From contig NZ_NQJF01000010.1 in NCBI RefSeq assembly GCF_002245495.1, forward strand, positions 124,001 to 188,000: a stretch of 64,000 bases of DNA, written 5' to 3'. How positions within the stretch are numbered: the first letter of the stretch is position 1; each line of letters opens with the position of its first letter. This document shows, one piece after another, positions 1-8,885 of this stretch. The notes beneath the pieces are model-generated. The model worked only from the letters and a program-made list of their open reading frames with translations. It did not search any database and was not told the DNA's origin. The position numbers were made by a program, and so were the translations under genes. Origin of the DNA: Oceanimonas baumannii. GTDB lineage: Bacteria; Pseudomonadota; Gammaproteobacteria; Enterobacterales; Aeromonadaceae.

Positions 1-800
1 CGCCGGCCAAGCTGCTCCAGCTGAGCAATGGTGGCCAGCGCCAGCAGATCGTTAGAGCAGAACCAGGCGGTCGGCTGCGCTCCCGGCTGGTTATAAATGG
101 CAGCCAGCGCCTGCGCCAGTCCGGTGGCATTGACCGGATCCACCTGCACCAGCTGTGCCAGTTGCACGCCAGCCTGATGCAGGCCCGACAGAAAGCCCGC
201 ATGGCGATCCCGGGCTCTGTCGGTACGCACAAATTCGCCCGAAATCATGCCGATGCAGCGATGGCCTGCGGCAAGAATGCGCTCTGCCACCTCGGCGGCA
301 GCACAAAAGTTATCGACGCCTACATGGGCAGTTATCTGCTCACGCGGCACATTGTGCATCAGGCAATAGGGGACACCGGCTTCGTCCAGTCGCTGCAGGG
401 CAGCGCTGCGGGCCGCGTCATTCACGGTAAGCAGCACCCCGTCTACCTGATAGGCGAGCAGGGTTTCCACCGCGCTCAGTTCCAGCGCATCGTCATAGTC
501 TGAGGAGAGAATTAACGGGGTATAGCCCAGGGTCCGGGACCGCTGCTGCAAGCCTGCGGCGGTTTCAGCAAACACCGGGTTGGTCAGACTGGGAATGATC
601 ACCCCCAGGGTCATGCTGCTGGCGGTTTTCAGGGCCCGCGCCGCCATGCTCGGACGGTAGCCCAGAGCGCTGACCGCGGCCTCTACTCTGGCCACGGTTT
701 CGGCCCGTACCGCCCCCTTGTTGTTGACGACCCGAGACACGGTAGCGATAGACAGGCCACAGTGCTGTGCAATATCCCTGATGGTAACCGTTCTGCTCAT
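1..800 (-). CDS. LacI-family transcriptional regulator (3' end outside the window)
   Basis: Reading the minus strand from an ATG at 800 gives 266 open codons that run off the left edge. The first ~50 residues are a LacI helix-turn-helix (TIRDIAQHCGLSIATVSRVV) with the hinge ALGYRPSMAARAL. A periplasmic-binding-protein-like sensor domain follows (LGVIIPSLTNPVF near residue 70, VDGVLLTVN near 120). A strong AAGGAGGG lies just upstream (about 804-811) and fixes the start. The effector and target genes are not visible, since the regulated operon may lie left of the window. Two dyads in its own promoter suggest autoregulation. The family call is secure; a sugar specificity cannot be given. Confidence 0.9.
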   Translation of the reverse strand, partial: MSRTVTIRDIAQHCGLSIATVSRVVNNKGAVRAETVARVEAAVSALGYRPSMAARALKTASSMTLGVIIPSLTNPVFAETAAGLQQRSRTLGYTPLILSSDYDDALELSAVETLLAYQVDGVLLTVNDAARSAALQRLDEAGVPYCLMHNVPREQITAHVGVDNFCAAAEVAERILAAGHRCIGMISGEFVRTDRARDRHAGFLSGLHQAGVQLAQLVQVDPVNATGLAQALAAIYNQPGAQPTAWFCSNDLLALATIAQLEQLGR

Positions 801-850
801 AAATGCCCTCCTTCTGATGGAAAGCACTATAGATTTGCTTTTTTACAGTA

Positions 851-888
851 ATGTTAACGTTTACTTAAAGCATGTAATCGTTTACATG
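851..888. promoter_or_regulatory. Candidate LacI-family operators upstream of the LacI gene
   Basis: Two related dyads lie in the leader: ATGTTAACGTTTACT (851-865) and CATGTAATCGTTTACATG (871-888, seven-base perfect arms). Both carry the central CG and TTTAC/GTTAAC core usual for LacI-family operators. Their place 50-90 bases upstream of the regulator's start suggests autoregulation. Assignment is by position and pattern only. Confidence 0.45.
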
Positions 889-954
889 AAGTTTTTATGA
901 CTGCCCGACCACGGGCTGCAGATGATAAAACATCACCACCCACCTTGCTCCCAA

Positions 955-983
955 CAAAAACGCGCCCCGAAGCGGAGCGCGTT
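955..983 (-). terminator. Rho-independent terminator after rpmE2
   Basis: On the minus strand the arms AACGCGC and GCGCGTT (977-983 and 959-965) enclose a further CCG/CGG pairing and are followed by a T run. It sits about 50 bases past the L31 stop codon. Confidence 0.7.
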
Positions 984-1029
984 GATTATTGGCTTGCCTG
1001 AGTGCGTGTCCGCAGACACAAGATCCGGT

Positions 1030-1338
1030 TTACTTGCTGGCAAGCTTGCCGAAACGTTTGTTGAACTGGGCCACCCGGCCCTCGTTGCCCACCTGGCGCT
1101 GCTCACCGGTATACACAGGGTGCGAAGCGCTGGAAATATCCAGGTTAACCAGAGGGTAAGTGTTGCCGTCTTCCCAGACGATGGTCTCGGCAGAAGTACA
1201 GGTAGAGCGAATGCGAAAGGTCTTGCCACAGGAAGTGTCCTTAAACACCACGTATCCGTAGGCGGGATGAATGTTCTTCTTTATGAATGATACCGTTATA
1301 ACATAACAATCAATATTGTTATTGAACCTGATTCTCAT
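1030..1338 (-). CDS. rpmE2: Type B 50S ribosomal protein L31 (zinc-independent paralog)
   Basis: The protein matches the L31 type B family (E. coli YkgM). It has the N-terminal block NIHPAYGYVVFKDTS, then GNTYPLVNLDISSASHPVYTG and a C-terminal RVAQFNKRFGK. The CxxC zinc pairs of ordinary RpmE are absent (ASHP replaces the usual KCHP), which fits the paralog that replaces zinc-binding L31 when zinc is scarce. The start is unresolved. The codon aligning with the family's first methionine is ATA (1282-1284). The only ordinary in-frame start is the ATG at 1336-1338, which adds about 18 residues not typical of the family. A Zur-like dyad overlaps this region. Function secure, start uncertain. Confidence 0.85.
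   Translation of the reverse strand: MRIRFNNNIDCYVITVSFIKKNIHPAYGYVVFKDTSCGKTFRIRSTCTSAETIVWEDGNTYPLVNLDISSASHPVYTGEQRQVGNEGRVAQFNKRFGKLASK
1284..1304 (-). promoter_or_regulatory. Candidate Zur operator for rpmE2
   Basis: On the minus strand TATGTTATAACGGTATCATT resembles the gammaproteobacterial Zur box (ATGTTATA arm, then a degenerate second arm). The spacing is one base longer than consensus. In known cases Zur represses the type B L31 gene, so the position is as expected. Right next to it (1303-1322) is a perfect dyad, ATAACAAT-caat-ATTGTTAT. Confidence 0.4.
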
Positions 1339-1649
1339 TCGCTTGTAAAGAGCGTTCTCCTCTGTTGTCTGGTGGTGATCAACCAGGAGTCAGGACTGTT
1401 ACCGGCTGGAACGCCGGCTGTTCAGAGTTCCCTCGGTGCGTAAGGGCGTGAACTGGCTGCGCAAACGGGCCGGGCGTGAGCCATTGAGGTTTGATGGATA
1501 CGGGGCATTGTTGTACTCGAAACCTTTAGATCCTTACAAAGGTCGATAATGAGCCATACTTGAACACCGATAACTATAATCAGGCTGGTGAAAAGTAAGA
1601 TATAATTATTTACTCAAAACCACTAAAAATCCAAAAACTGGAGTGAGCA
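1339..1649 (+). ncRNA. Structured leader of the dCTP deaminase; candidate AvcI-like antitoxin RNA
   Basis: This 311-base stretch has no convincing protein gene. It contains a GCCGGC-rich hairpin near 1401-1420, a longer fold pairing GTTCA (1420-1424) with TGAAC (1448-1452) around CCCT/AGGG (1429-1432 and 1443-1446), and ACCTTT/AAAGGT (1522-1527 and 1538-1543). Base composition changes to AT-rich near 1550. In Vibrio cholerae and relatives the AvcD deaminase is held inactive by a small RNA, AvcI, encoded just upstream on the same strand. Position and folding fit, but I see no clear promoter and cannot check homology. The RNA itself is inferred. Confidence 0.3.
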
Positions 1650-3389
1650 TTGAAAAATAAAAATAATGAAATGATTTCTAGACTATTTCATGAACGTAGC
1701 AAGTTTATCGTTCTTGGGTTAACAGGCAGAACTGGTTCGGGCTGTACAACCGCCGCCAGCATTTTAGAAAATGAAAAGGCTGACTTCCCTCACGTTGACA
1801 ATGTCAAACATAAAAAAGAACCATTTTTCTCCGAATTGGACTCTAAGAGGTACAAAATTGCATCTCATTACACAAAAGAGAACTACAGCCCTTTCATATC
1901 AATAAAGGTTAGTGATTTAATTTCAGCCTACTTACTAACTTTAACAACCACACAAATTGTGGACTTCATAAAAGAACAAACCGACAATATAAGTAGAGCA
2001 AGCATTTACGAACTAATAAGAAAAGGTAGCTTTCAACTAACATACACAAAGAAAGGTGTACTAAAGAACATCTCTAATAAAATGCTCGACCATTGCACCC
2101 CCTTTGAGCTTTCAGTAAGAGAAAAAACAAAATTTTTCTCTTTCATGAAACTAATAAGAAAGTTTACTGAAGACTTCAAAAAGGAGTTAAGGGGAATCAA
2201 TAATGAGCTATATATAAGAGTTTATCAAGCTGCAGGAAACTCCATTAGAAGAACAGGAAAAGTTGAATCTAAATACAAAGAGAAAGCCTTCGAGCCAGAG
2301 TCCGTCTTTCACCTCCCTGAAACGATCAACAGAGTGATAAAAAGCATCAGACAAATAAACTCACAAGGTGCTTTCATAGTAATAGATGCAATAAGAAATC
2401 CTTATGAAGCTAAATTCTTCAAAGATCGTTATTCGGCATTTTATCTAATATCAATAAATGCACCGAATGAAGATCGTAAAGCTTACTTACAAAATGTCCA
2501 TAAATACACTGTAGATGAATTTGACGAATTAGAACGTAGAGAATCTGGAAAAACAAGAGTTGATGATGCTGACTTCATAAGCCAAAATGTAAAAAGGTGC
2601 ATTGAAATATCGGACATTCATATTTTCAACCCAAGAAATGAAATTGATAACAATAATGTACTGAAAGCACAATTAGCTTGGTACTTGGCATTAATAAAAC
2701 ACCCTGGGTTAATTTCACCAACAAACATTGAACGGGTTATGCAAATTGCATATACTGCGAAAGTTAATTCTGGCTGTATATCTAGACAAGTTGGAGCAGT
2801 TGTAACTGATGAAAACTACTCTATCAAATCAGTAGGTTGGAATGATGTAGCAAAAGGACAAGTTCCATGCAACCTAAGATCTCTTGATGAGCTAGTAAAT
2901 ACATTTGATGAAGTTACCTATAGTACATATGAACGTCAAAACAGTGACTTTAGGGATGCAGCTAAAGGTGAACTAATAAAAATATCTGGAAAGATAGGCA
3001 CTCAAGGAAAGAATCTTTCATATTGCTTTAAAGATATAAAGAACTCTTTGGATGATTCAGGAAATCAAGTCCATACAAGATCACTGCATGCTGAAGAAAA
3101 CGCTTTCCTACAACTGGCTAAATATGGCTCAGCCGGAATAGAAGGCGGAAAACTATTCACAACAGCAAGCCCATGTGAATTGTGCGCAAAAAAAGCATAC
3201 CAATTAGGAATCAAAGATATTGTATTTATTGATCCTTACCCTGGGATAGCAATAGATCACATCTTATCAATAGGAAAAAATGAGCCAAACTTGATTCAGT
3301 TCAGAGGAGCTCTAGGAAAAGGATACCATCAATTATATGAGCCAACCATGTCATATAAGGACGAATTGAACTATCTTAAAGATCATTAA
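1650..3389 (+). CDS. Anti-phage dCTP deaminase, AvcD/DcdV type
   Basis: A 579-residue two-domain protein. The N-terminal P-loop domain has a Walker A-like GLTGRTGSGCTT (residues 23-34). The C-terminal cytidine/dCMP deaminase fold carries the zinc and catalytic motif HAE (His480, Glu482) and PCxxC (Cys509, Cys512), preceded by SRQVGAVV. This matches AvcD/DcdV, a described defence enzyme that converts dCTP/dCMP to dUTP/dUMP during infection and starves phage DNA synthesis. The start is a TTG with GGAGTGAG upstream; the next ATG (1671) also fits. The gene is strikingly AT-rich and rich in Lys, Asn and Ile codons compared with both flanks, a sign of horizontal transfer. It stands alone between core genes with its own terminator. 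Confidence 0.88.
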   Translation: MKNKNNEMISRLFHERSKFIVLGLTGRTGSGCTTAASILENEKADFPHVDNVKHKKEPFFSELDSKRYKIASHYTKENYSPFISIKVSDLISAYLLTLTTTQIVDFIKEQTDNISRASIYELIRKGSFQLTYTKKGVLKNISNKMLDHCTPFELSVREKTKFFSFMKLIRKFTEDFKKELRGINNELYIRVYQAAGNSIRRTGKVESKYKEKAFEPESVFHLPETINRVIKSIRQINSQGAFIVIDAIRNPYEAKFFKDRYSAFYLISINAPNEDRKAYLQNVHKYTVDEFDELERRESGKTRVDDADFISQNVKRCIEISDIHIFNPRNEIDNNNVLKAQLAWYLALIKHPGLISPTNIERVMQIAYTAKVNSGCISRQVGAVVTDENYSIKSVGWNDVAKGQVPCNLRSLDELVNTFDEVTYSTYERQNSDFRDAAKGELIKISGKIGTQGKNLSYCFKDIKNSLDDSGNQVHTRSLHAEENAFLQLAKYGSAGIEGGKLFTTASPCELCAKKAYQLGIKDIVFIDPYPGIAIDHILSIGKNEPNLIQFRGALGKGYHQLYEPTMSYKDELNYLKDH

Positions 3390-3427
3390 GCTTAGAAAGT
3401 GAAAAAGTAAGCTCAGTATGAAACTTT

Positions 3428-3453
3428 CCCGCTGCTCCCACAGCGGGTCTTTT
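3428..3453 (+). terminator. Terminator after the dCTP deaminase gene
   Basis: Arms CCCGCTG and CAGCGGG (3428-3434 and 3441-3447) with a six-base loop are followed by TCTTTTTAT. The hairpin lies 40 bases past the deaminase stop and also separates it from the convergent norR. Confidence 0.8.
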
Positions 3454-3470
3454 TATTTCAAATACTCACC

Positions 3471-5003
<1,533 letters not shown>

Positions 5004-5024
5004 GGTCATTACCACCATATAAGG

Positions 5025-5060
5025 GTTTTATTTACCCTATTCGATCAGGGTAAATAAAAC
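5025..5060. promoter_or_regulatory. 36-bp perfect inverted repeat, candidate NorR enhancer site
   Basis: The 14-base arms GTTTTATTTACCCT (5025-5038) and AGGGTAAATAAAAC (5047-5060) are perfectly complementary around ATTCGATC. The repeat sits between norR and ytfE, 43 bases upstream of the sigma-54 promoter, where an enhancer-binding protein should bind. A further AGGGTAA half-site lies at about 5132-5138. NorR is the obvious candidate binder; this is inferred from position. Confidence 0.6.
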
Positions 5061-5102
5061 CACACAAAAACAAAAATACTTATTAATCAATTAATTAAAA
5101 AG

Positions 5103-5118
5103 TGGCATGCAAGTTGCC
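5103..5118 (+). promoter_or_regulatory. Sigma-54 (-24/-12) promoter of ytfE-norB
   Basis: TGGCATGCAAGTTGCC fits the sigma-54 consensus, with GG and GC elements separated by exactly ten bases. It is 40 bases upstream of the ytfE start. Since NorR is a sigma-54 activator, this promoter and the adjoining dyad give a coherent NO-inducible control region. Confidence 0.82.
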
Positions 5119-5157
5119 ACTTATTAACCCAGGGTAACATATACAAGGAGTCATATC

Positions 5158-5835
5158 ATGAGCCTGCTTAACCATTCCCTGGGCACGCTGGCCAGGGAAA
5201 TTCCGGGAGCCACCCGGGTATTTCATCATTACCGGCTGGATTACTGCTGCGGTGGCAACGCCCTGCTAAGCGAGGCACTGGCCGAACACGGGCTGGATAC
5301 CGCCGAAGTTATCGCCCGGCTGGAGGCCCTGCCGGCCCGCAACGGCAACGACACCGACTGGTCCCGGGCCGGCAATGGTGATCTCATTGATCATATTCTT
5401 GCACGTTACCATGAGGTTCATCGCCAGCAGTTGACCGAGCTGATAGGGCTTGCCCGCCGGGTGGAAGCCGTGCACGCCGATAACCCCCTTTGCCCCGAAG
5501 GACTGACCGTGCACCTGGAAGAAATGCGTCAGGAGCTGGAAAGTCATATGCAGAAAGAGGAGCAGATTTTGTTCCCCATGCTGCGCCGGGGTCTGTTTGC
5601 ACCGGCCCAGGGGCCGATCAGCGTGATGCGCCTGGAGCATGATGATCACGGCCAGGCTCTGGCCCGGCTGCTGGAGCTGACCAACCATCTTGCCCTCCCC
5701 GCCGATGCCTGTGCCAGCTGGCAGGGGCTGTATACGGGCATTGAAGAGCTTCAGCTCGATTTAATGCAGCACATTCATCTGGAAAACAACCTTCTCTTTT
5801 CCCCTTCCCGGCACCAGGAGGTGCAGCATGGCTAA
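5158..5835 (+). CDS. ytfE: Iron-sulfur cluster repair di-iron protein (YtfE/RIC/DnrN)
   Basis: The 225-residue protein has the N-terminal ScdA_N/DUF542 block with the conserved Cys pair (LDYCCGGN, Cys30-Cys31). A hemerythrin-like four-helix domain follows, with spaced histidines and glutamates that bind the di-iron centre (DHILARYHEVH, ESHMQKEEQILFP, HDDHGQAL, HIHLENNLLF). The family repairs Fe-S clusters damaged by NO and oxidative stress. AAGGAG lies ideally before the ATG. The stop overlaps the norB start by 8 bases, so translation is probably coupled, and the sigma-54 promoter upstream puts both genes under NorR. Confidence 0.95.
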   Translation: MSLLNHSLGTLAREIPGATRVFHHYRLDYCCGGNALLSEALAEHGLDTAEVIARLEALPARNGNDTDWSRAGNGDLIDHILARYHEVHRQQLTELIGLARRVEAVHADNPLCPEGLTVHLEEMRQELESHMQKEEQILFPMLRRGLFAPAQGPISVMRLEHDDHGQALARLLELTNHLALPADACASWQGLYTGIEELQLDLMQHIHLENNLLFSPSRHQEVQHG

Positions 5836-8128
5836 CTATCGCCGCCTTTGGCTGTTGTTACTGGTAGTACTCGGCATAACCTTTACCATTCTTGGCTATT
5901 TCGGACGCGAAGTGTACCGGGTGGCACCGCCCATTCCCGCCCAGGTGGTCACCGAAAATGGCACTCTGCTCACCACCCATGACGGCATTCTCGACGGCCA
6001 GACCGCCTGGCAGTCAGTGGGTGGCATGCAGTTGGGCTCAATCTGGGGCCACGGTGCCTATCAGGCACCGGACTGGACTGCCGACTGGCTGCACCGTGAA
6101 CTGGTGACCTGGCTTGAGCTGGCCGCACAGCAGGAGTTCGGCACCGCCTATGCCAACCTGGAGGGCGAGCAGCAAGCCATGCTGCAGCACCGGCTGAAGC
6201 AGGAGTACCGCACCAACAGCTACAATGCCGAAGCCGATGTGCTGGTGGTGTCCGAGCGCCGGGCGCAGGCCATGGCCGAGACCGCCGCCTATTACGACCA
6301 GCTGTTCAGTGACGATCCGGCATTACGAGGCACCCGCCAGAGCTTCGCCATGAAGGAGAACACCCTGCCAAGCGCCGATCGCCGCGCCGACATGACCAAT
6401 TTCTTCTTCTGGACCGCCTGGGCCGCCGCCACCGAGCGCCCGGACAGTAACGCCACCTACACCAACAACTGGCCCCATGAGCCGCTGATCGACAACAGAC
6501 CTACCGCCGAAAATATTATCTGGTCCATTGCCAGCGTAGTGCTGCTGGTCGCCGGCGTCGGTGGCCTGGTCTGGGCCTGGGCCTTCCTGCGCAAGGAAGA
6601 AGAAGCCGAGCCCAAGGCACCGGCAAAAGATCCGCTCACCACCTTTAAACTGACTCCGTCACAAAAGGCACTGGGCAAATATGTGTTTCTGGTGGTCGCC
6701 CTGTTCACCTTCCAGGTCATGCTGGGTGGCGCCACGGCCCACTACACGGTGGAAGGCCAGCATTTTTATGGCATTGAGCTGTCGAAGTGGTTCCCCTATT
6801 CACTGCTGCGCACCTGGCATATTCAAAGTGCCCTGTTCTGGATTGCCACCGGCTTCCTGGCCGCCGGCCTGTTCCTCGCTCCCATTATCAATGGCGGCAA
6901 GGATCCCAAGTACCAGGCACTGGGTGTCAATGTGCTGTTCTGGGCGCTGGTGGCGGTGGTAGTGGGCAGCTTTGCCGGCAACTACCTGGCCATTGCCCAG
7001 ATCATGCCCGAAAACCTTAACTTCTGGCTGGGCCACCAGGGCTACGAATATGTGGATCTGGGCCGCCTGTGGCAGATTGGCAAGTTCACCGGCATCGTGC
7101 TGTGGCTGGTGCTGATGCTGCGCGGTGTGGTACCCGCCCTGCGTCAACCCGGCGACCGCAACCTGCTGGCCCTGCTTACCGCCTCCTGCGTTGCCATCGG
7201 TCTGTTCTACGGTGCCGGTTTCTTCTATGGTGAACGCACCCACCTCTCGGTGATGGAATACTGGCGCTGGTGGATTGTGCACCTGTGGGTTGAAGGCTTC
7301 TTTGAAGTGTTCGCCACCACCGCTCTGGCCTTTATTTTCTGCAGCATGGGCCTGGTGTCCCGACGTGCCGCCACCACCGCCAGCCTGGCTTCCGCCTCGC
7401 TATTCATGCTGGGCGGCATTCCCGGTACCTTCCACCACCTGTACTTCTCCGGTACCACTACCCCGGTGATGGCGGTCGGTGCCACCTTCAGTGCGCTGGA
7501 AGTGGTACCACTGGTGGTGCTCGGTTACGAGGCCTGGGAAAACTGGCGTCTGAAAAACAGCGCCCCCTGGATGGAAAATGTGAAATGGCCACTGATGTTC
7601 TTTGTCGCAGTAGCCTTCTGGAACATGCTGGGTGCAGGTGTGCTGGGCTTTATGATCAACCCCCCGGTGGCGCTCTATTACATTCAGGGCCTGAACACCA
7701 CGCCCACCCACGCGCACGCGGCCCTGTTCGGTGTGTATGGCTTCCTGGCGCTGGGCTTTGCCCTGCTGATTCTGCGCTACATCCGCCCCAATCTGGTGTT
7801 CAGCGAGTCGCTGATGAAAACCGCCTTCTGGTGGATGAACGGCGGCCTGGTACTGATGCTGTTCACCAGCGTGCTGCCGGTGGGGGTCATTCAGTTTGTG
7901 GCCAGCGCCAGCGAAGGTCTCTGGTATGCCCGCAGCGAAAGCTTTATGCAGCAGGGCCTGCTGCAAACCCTTCGCTGGGTGCGCACCTTTGGTGACGTAG
8001 TGTTCATCATCGGCGCGCTGGCGGTGACCTTGCAGGTCATTATCGGTCTGCGTCAGCCCGCCGGCCACGCTGCTCCCCTGACCATTGAGCCCCAGGAGTG
8101 CGACGTGCCCGAGCTGATGTCGAAATAA
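5828..8128 (+). CDS. norB: Quinol-dependent nitric oxide reductase (qNOR)
   Basis: A 766-residue membrane protein of the haem-copper oxidase superfamily, the length of single-subunit quinol NO reductases (NorZ). It has an N-terminal membrane segment (residues ~5-25) and a ~200-residue extracytoplasmic domain fused to a twelve-helix catalytic core. The core carries the NOR-type histidines and glutamates (AHYTVEG, WHIQSALFWIATG, WWIVHLWVEGFFEVFATT, GTFHHLYFSG, HAHAALFGVYGF). It reduces 2 NO to N2O with electrons from quinol. No nitrite reductase or N2O reductase genes are nearby, so a detoxifying role is more likely than full denitrification. Confidence 0.95.
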   Translation: MANYRRLWLLLLVVLGITFTILGYFGREVYRVAPPIPAQVVTENGTLLTTHDGILDGQTAWQSVGGMQLGSIWGHGAYQAPDWTADWLHRELVTWLELAAQQEFGTAYANLEGEQQAMLQHRLKQEYRTNSYNAEADVLVVSERRAQAMAETAAYYDQLFSDDPALRGTRQSFAMKENTLPSADRRADMTNFFFWTAWAAATERPDSNATYTNNWPHEPLIDNRPTAENIIWSIASVVLLVAGVGGLVWAWAFLRKEEEAEPKAPAKDPLTTFKLTPSQKALGKYVFLVVALFTFQVMLGGATAHYTVEGQHFYGIELSKWFPYSLLRTWHIQSALFWIATGFLAAGLFLAPIINGGKDPKYQALGVNVLFWALVAVVVGSFAGNYLAIAQIMPENLNFWLGHQGYEYVDLGRLWQIGKFTGIVLWLVLMLRGVVPALRQPGDRNLLALLTASCVAIGLFYGAGFFYGERTHLSVMEYWRWWIVHLWVEGFFEVFATTALAFIFCSMGLVSRRAATTASLASASLFMLGGIPGTFHHLYFSGTTTPVMAVGATFSALEVVPLVVLGYEAWENWRLKNSAPWMENVKWPLMFFVAVAFWNMLGAGVLGFMINPPVALYYIQGLNTTPTHAHAALFGVYGFLALGFALLILRYIRPNLVFSESLMKTAFWWMNGGLVLMLFTSVLPVGVIQFVASASEGLWYARSESFMQQGLLQTLRWVRTFGDVVFIIGALAVTLQVIIGLRQPAGHAAPLTIEPQECDVPELMSK

Positions 8129-8156
8129 TTCTGAAGTTTGGTTGTCAGTCTGGTTT

Positions 8157-8182
8157 GGCCCCGCTCGACGGGGCCTTTTTTA
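8157..8182 (+). terminator. Terminator after norB
   Basis: GGCCCC (8157-8162) and GGGGCC (8170-8175) flank a seven-base loop and are followed by six T residues, 28 bases past the norB stop. Confidence 0.88.
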
Positions 8183-8347
8183 TGTCCGCTACCGCCGGCG
8201 AATAATCGCCCCGCACCTGCCCGCAAACCGGTGGGCAGGTTTTCCTGCATTGCAGGCAATTCTGTGCTTACAATGGCGCTTCCGCCACAGCGAGCACAGC
8301 AAGACATAGCTCGCCGCGCTGCCCCATCAGTCACACCGGAGGTGAAC

Positions 8348-8755
8348 ATGAACTATCCGCTAACCGGCGCCTGTCAGTGCGGCAGTGTCCGCTACCAGTT
8401 GCTTTCAGAACCGAAGATGATCGTGGCCTGTCACTGCAAGGAATGTCAGAAGCTCTCTACCAGTGCATTCAGCATCACCGCCCTGGTTAACACCGATCAA
8501 ATCAGGTTCCAGGGAGAAATGAAGGAGTGGCGCAGAACCGCTGACAGCGGCAATATCAACGGGGCCATGTTTTGTCCAACTTGCGGCAACCGAATCTACC
8601 ACTTCAACCCTGACGAACCCGATACCCTCAAGCTGAAACCTGCCAGCCTGACAGACACCCGCCTTATCAAGCCGGTGGCACATGTCTGGGTCAGTGAAAA
8701 ACAGGACTGGTACCAGATACCGGAAGGGGTAGCCGTTTATGATAAGCAGCCGTAA
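8348..8755 (+). CDS. GFA family (Mss4-like fold) zinc-binding protein
   Basis: A 135-residue protein starting at the ATG preceded by CCGGAGGTGAAC. It has the GFA layout: CQCGSVRYQL (residues ~9-18), then CHCKECQK (~32-39) and CPTCGNRIY (~75-83), ending with the VAHVWVSEKQDW block. The family is named for glutathione-dependent formaldehyde-activating enzyme, but most members have no proven reaction, so a formaldehyde role should not be assumed. It is monocistronic. Confidence 0.88.
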   Translation: MNYPLTGACQCGSVRYQLLSEPKMIVACHCKECQKLSTSAFSITALVNTDQIRFQGEMKEWRRTADSGNINGAMFCPTCGNRIYHFNPDEPDTLKLKPASLTDTRLIKPVAHVWVSEKQDWYQIPEGVAVYDKQP

Positions 8756-8885
8756 CAACGGCGTTACAGCAAGAGCACGGAATGGTGTGCTGTATCTGAA
8801 GAGCAAAATTTACCTGTAATGTAACCGGCAGCCCCGGCCGGCCGCTATGCTGAATTGCATGGCAAACATTGACAAGGAGCACGTG

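Noticed and set aside
1436-1549. Short GTG-start reading frame (37 codons) upstream of the deaminase gene
   Set aside because: No ribosome-binding site, no recognisable family, and it overlaps the strongest predicted RNA stems. It is more likely a chance frame in a structured leader.
5828-8128. Cytochrome c-dependent NorB (cNOR)
   Set aside because: The fused N-terminal extracytoplasmic domain and absence of a norC gene point to the single-subunit quinol type.
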